Assembly (NCBI RefSeq): GCF_020539525.1
Contig: NZ_JACDXX010000007.1
Coordinates: 124,001-188,000 of the forward strand
Origin: Pseudogemmobacter faecipullorum
GTDB lineage: Bacteria > Pseudomonadota > Alphaproteobacteria > Rhodobacterales > Rhodobacteraceae
Length of the DNA stretch: 64,000 nucleotides
Direction of reading: 5' to 3'
Part shown: positions 63,706 through 64,000 of the stretch, piece by piece
Position numbering within the stretch: the first letter of the stretch is position 1
How the letters are laid out: each line of letters starts with the position of its first letter
Notes under the pieces: generated by a model
The model's database searches: none
Told to the model about the DNA's origin: nothing
The model's input: only the letters and a program-made list of their open reading frames with translations
Program-made: the position numbers and the translations under genes

Positions 63706-64000
63706 CCACCTTGCTGTACCGCAGGGATCCCTACCTCCAGGAATGTGAGGCGCGGGTGCTGGGACATACGCCGGAAGGCGGGATTATTGCCGATCGCAGC
63801 ATCTTCTATCCACAGGGCGGCGGTCAGCCAGGAGATTCCGGTTTGCTGCTCTGGGAGCAGGGGCGGATCGCAATTGCCACCGCGCTGCGCCAGCCTGGTG
63901 GCGAGCTGGTGCTGGTGCCTTCGGTACCGGTCTCGCTGCCGCCAAAGGGGGCGCAGATCCGGCAGCGCCTCGACTGGAGCCGCAGGCATCGCCATATGCG
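63702..64000 (+). CDS. Alanyl-tRNA editing protein (AlaX-like), 5' part
   Basis: The first 99 codons of an AlaX/AlaXp-type editing protein, cut by the window edge. It starts MTTLLYRRDPYLQECEARVL, has the family motif FYPQGGGQPGDSG, and ends near the zinc-binding region at RRHRHMR, where the HxxxH motif would follow. These proteins clear Ser or Gly mischarged onto tRNA-Ala. Its start overlaps the stop of the MscS-type gene. Confidence 0.88.
   Translation, partial: MTTLLYRRDPYLQECEARVLGHTPEGGIIADRSIFYPQGGGQPGDSGLLLWEQGRIAIATALRQPGGELVLVPSVPVSLPPKGAQIRQRLDWSRRHRHM

Overview
The window is a stretch of GC-rich chromosome from an alphaproteobacterium of the Rhodobacterales, of the Paracoccus/Rhodobacter type. 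This is inferred from gene content rather than a search: trgAB and telA, a DUF1476 ATPase-inhibitor subunit, a DUF6324-like protein, a DctB/DctD pair, an RNase E with an acidic insert in its S1 domain, and a tRNA-His that lacks G-1 and carries A73, which is an alphaproteobacterial trait. Genes are dense, and many are joined by 4-base ATGA overlaps.

Region 1 (1-10.5 kb) holds the end of purQ, the dctB-dctD two-component pair, rne with a long leader, a small DUF486 membrane protein and the metQ-metN-metI methionine importer. Region 2 (10.5-20.8 kb) has two tandem tRNA-Gly genes, a minus-strand trio of alpha/beta hydrolase, serine/threonine dehydratase and a second hydrolase without its nucleophile, an exporter-type ABC protein, an acyl-CoA synthetase, a small secreted protein, and the minus-strand set purC (long form), fructokinase and dtd.

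Region 3 (20.9-26.4 kb) is the most system-like part. On the minus strand, a 27-residue membrane peptide, an XpaC-like protein, TelA, a DUF2927 lipoprotein, an SPFH protein with a C-terminal GYF-like domain and a double zinc-ribbon membrane protein run in one direction. They combine parts of two Bacillus membrane/envelope gene sets (xpaC-yaaN and ydjFGHI). Region 4 (26.7-34.8 kb) holds rluB with a long disordered tail, tadA, a metallo-beta-lactamase-fold hydrolase, gatC-gatA, an excalibur-type lipoprotein, an AmpD-like amidase, the RNase P RNA, a TusA-like protein and ccdA.

Region 5 (34.9-42.2 kb) has a membrane serine-hydrolase-like protein coupled to a cytochrome P450, purS and a second, short-form purC, the DUF1476 gene, a homocysteine methyltransferase, a 1.1 kb gene-poor stretch with a 14-copy heptanucleotide repeat, the DUF6324-like gene and tRNA-His. 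Region 6 (42.6-51.4 kb) has a small secreted protein, tex, an isolated phage-type amidase/holin pair, and a TonB siderophore receptor followed by a PiuC-type hydroxylase and an FMN 2-hydroxyacid oxidase.

Region 7 (51.4-64 kb) is amino-acid and amine metabolism: dadA with a divergent Lrp-family regulator, a PotD-like binding protein, a class V aminotransferase, trgA-trgB, a GntR regulator with a candidate operator ahead of a class III aminotransferase, cysK, a large MscS channel and the start of an AlaX editing gene. Two REP-like palindromic elements lie between convergent genes. Long antisense reading frames are common because of the GC-rich codon bias and were not taken as genes.
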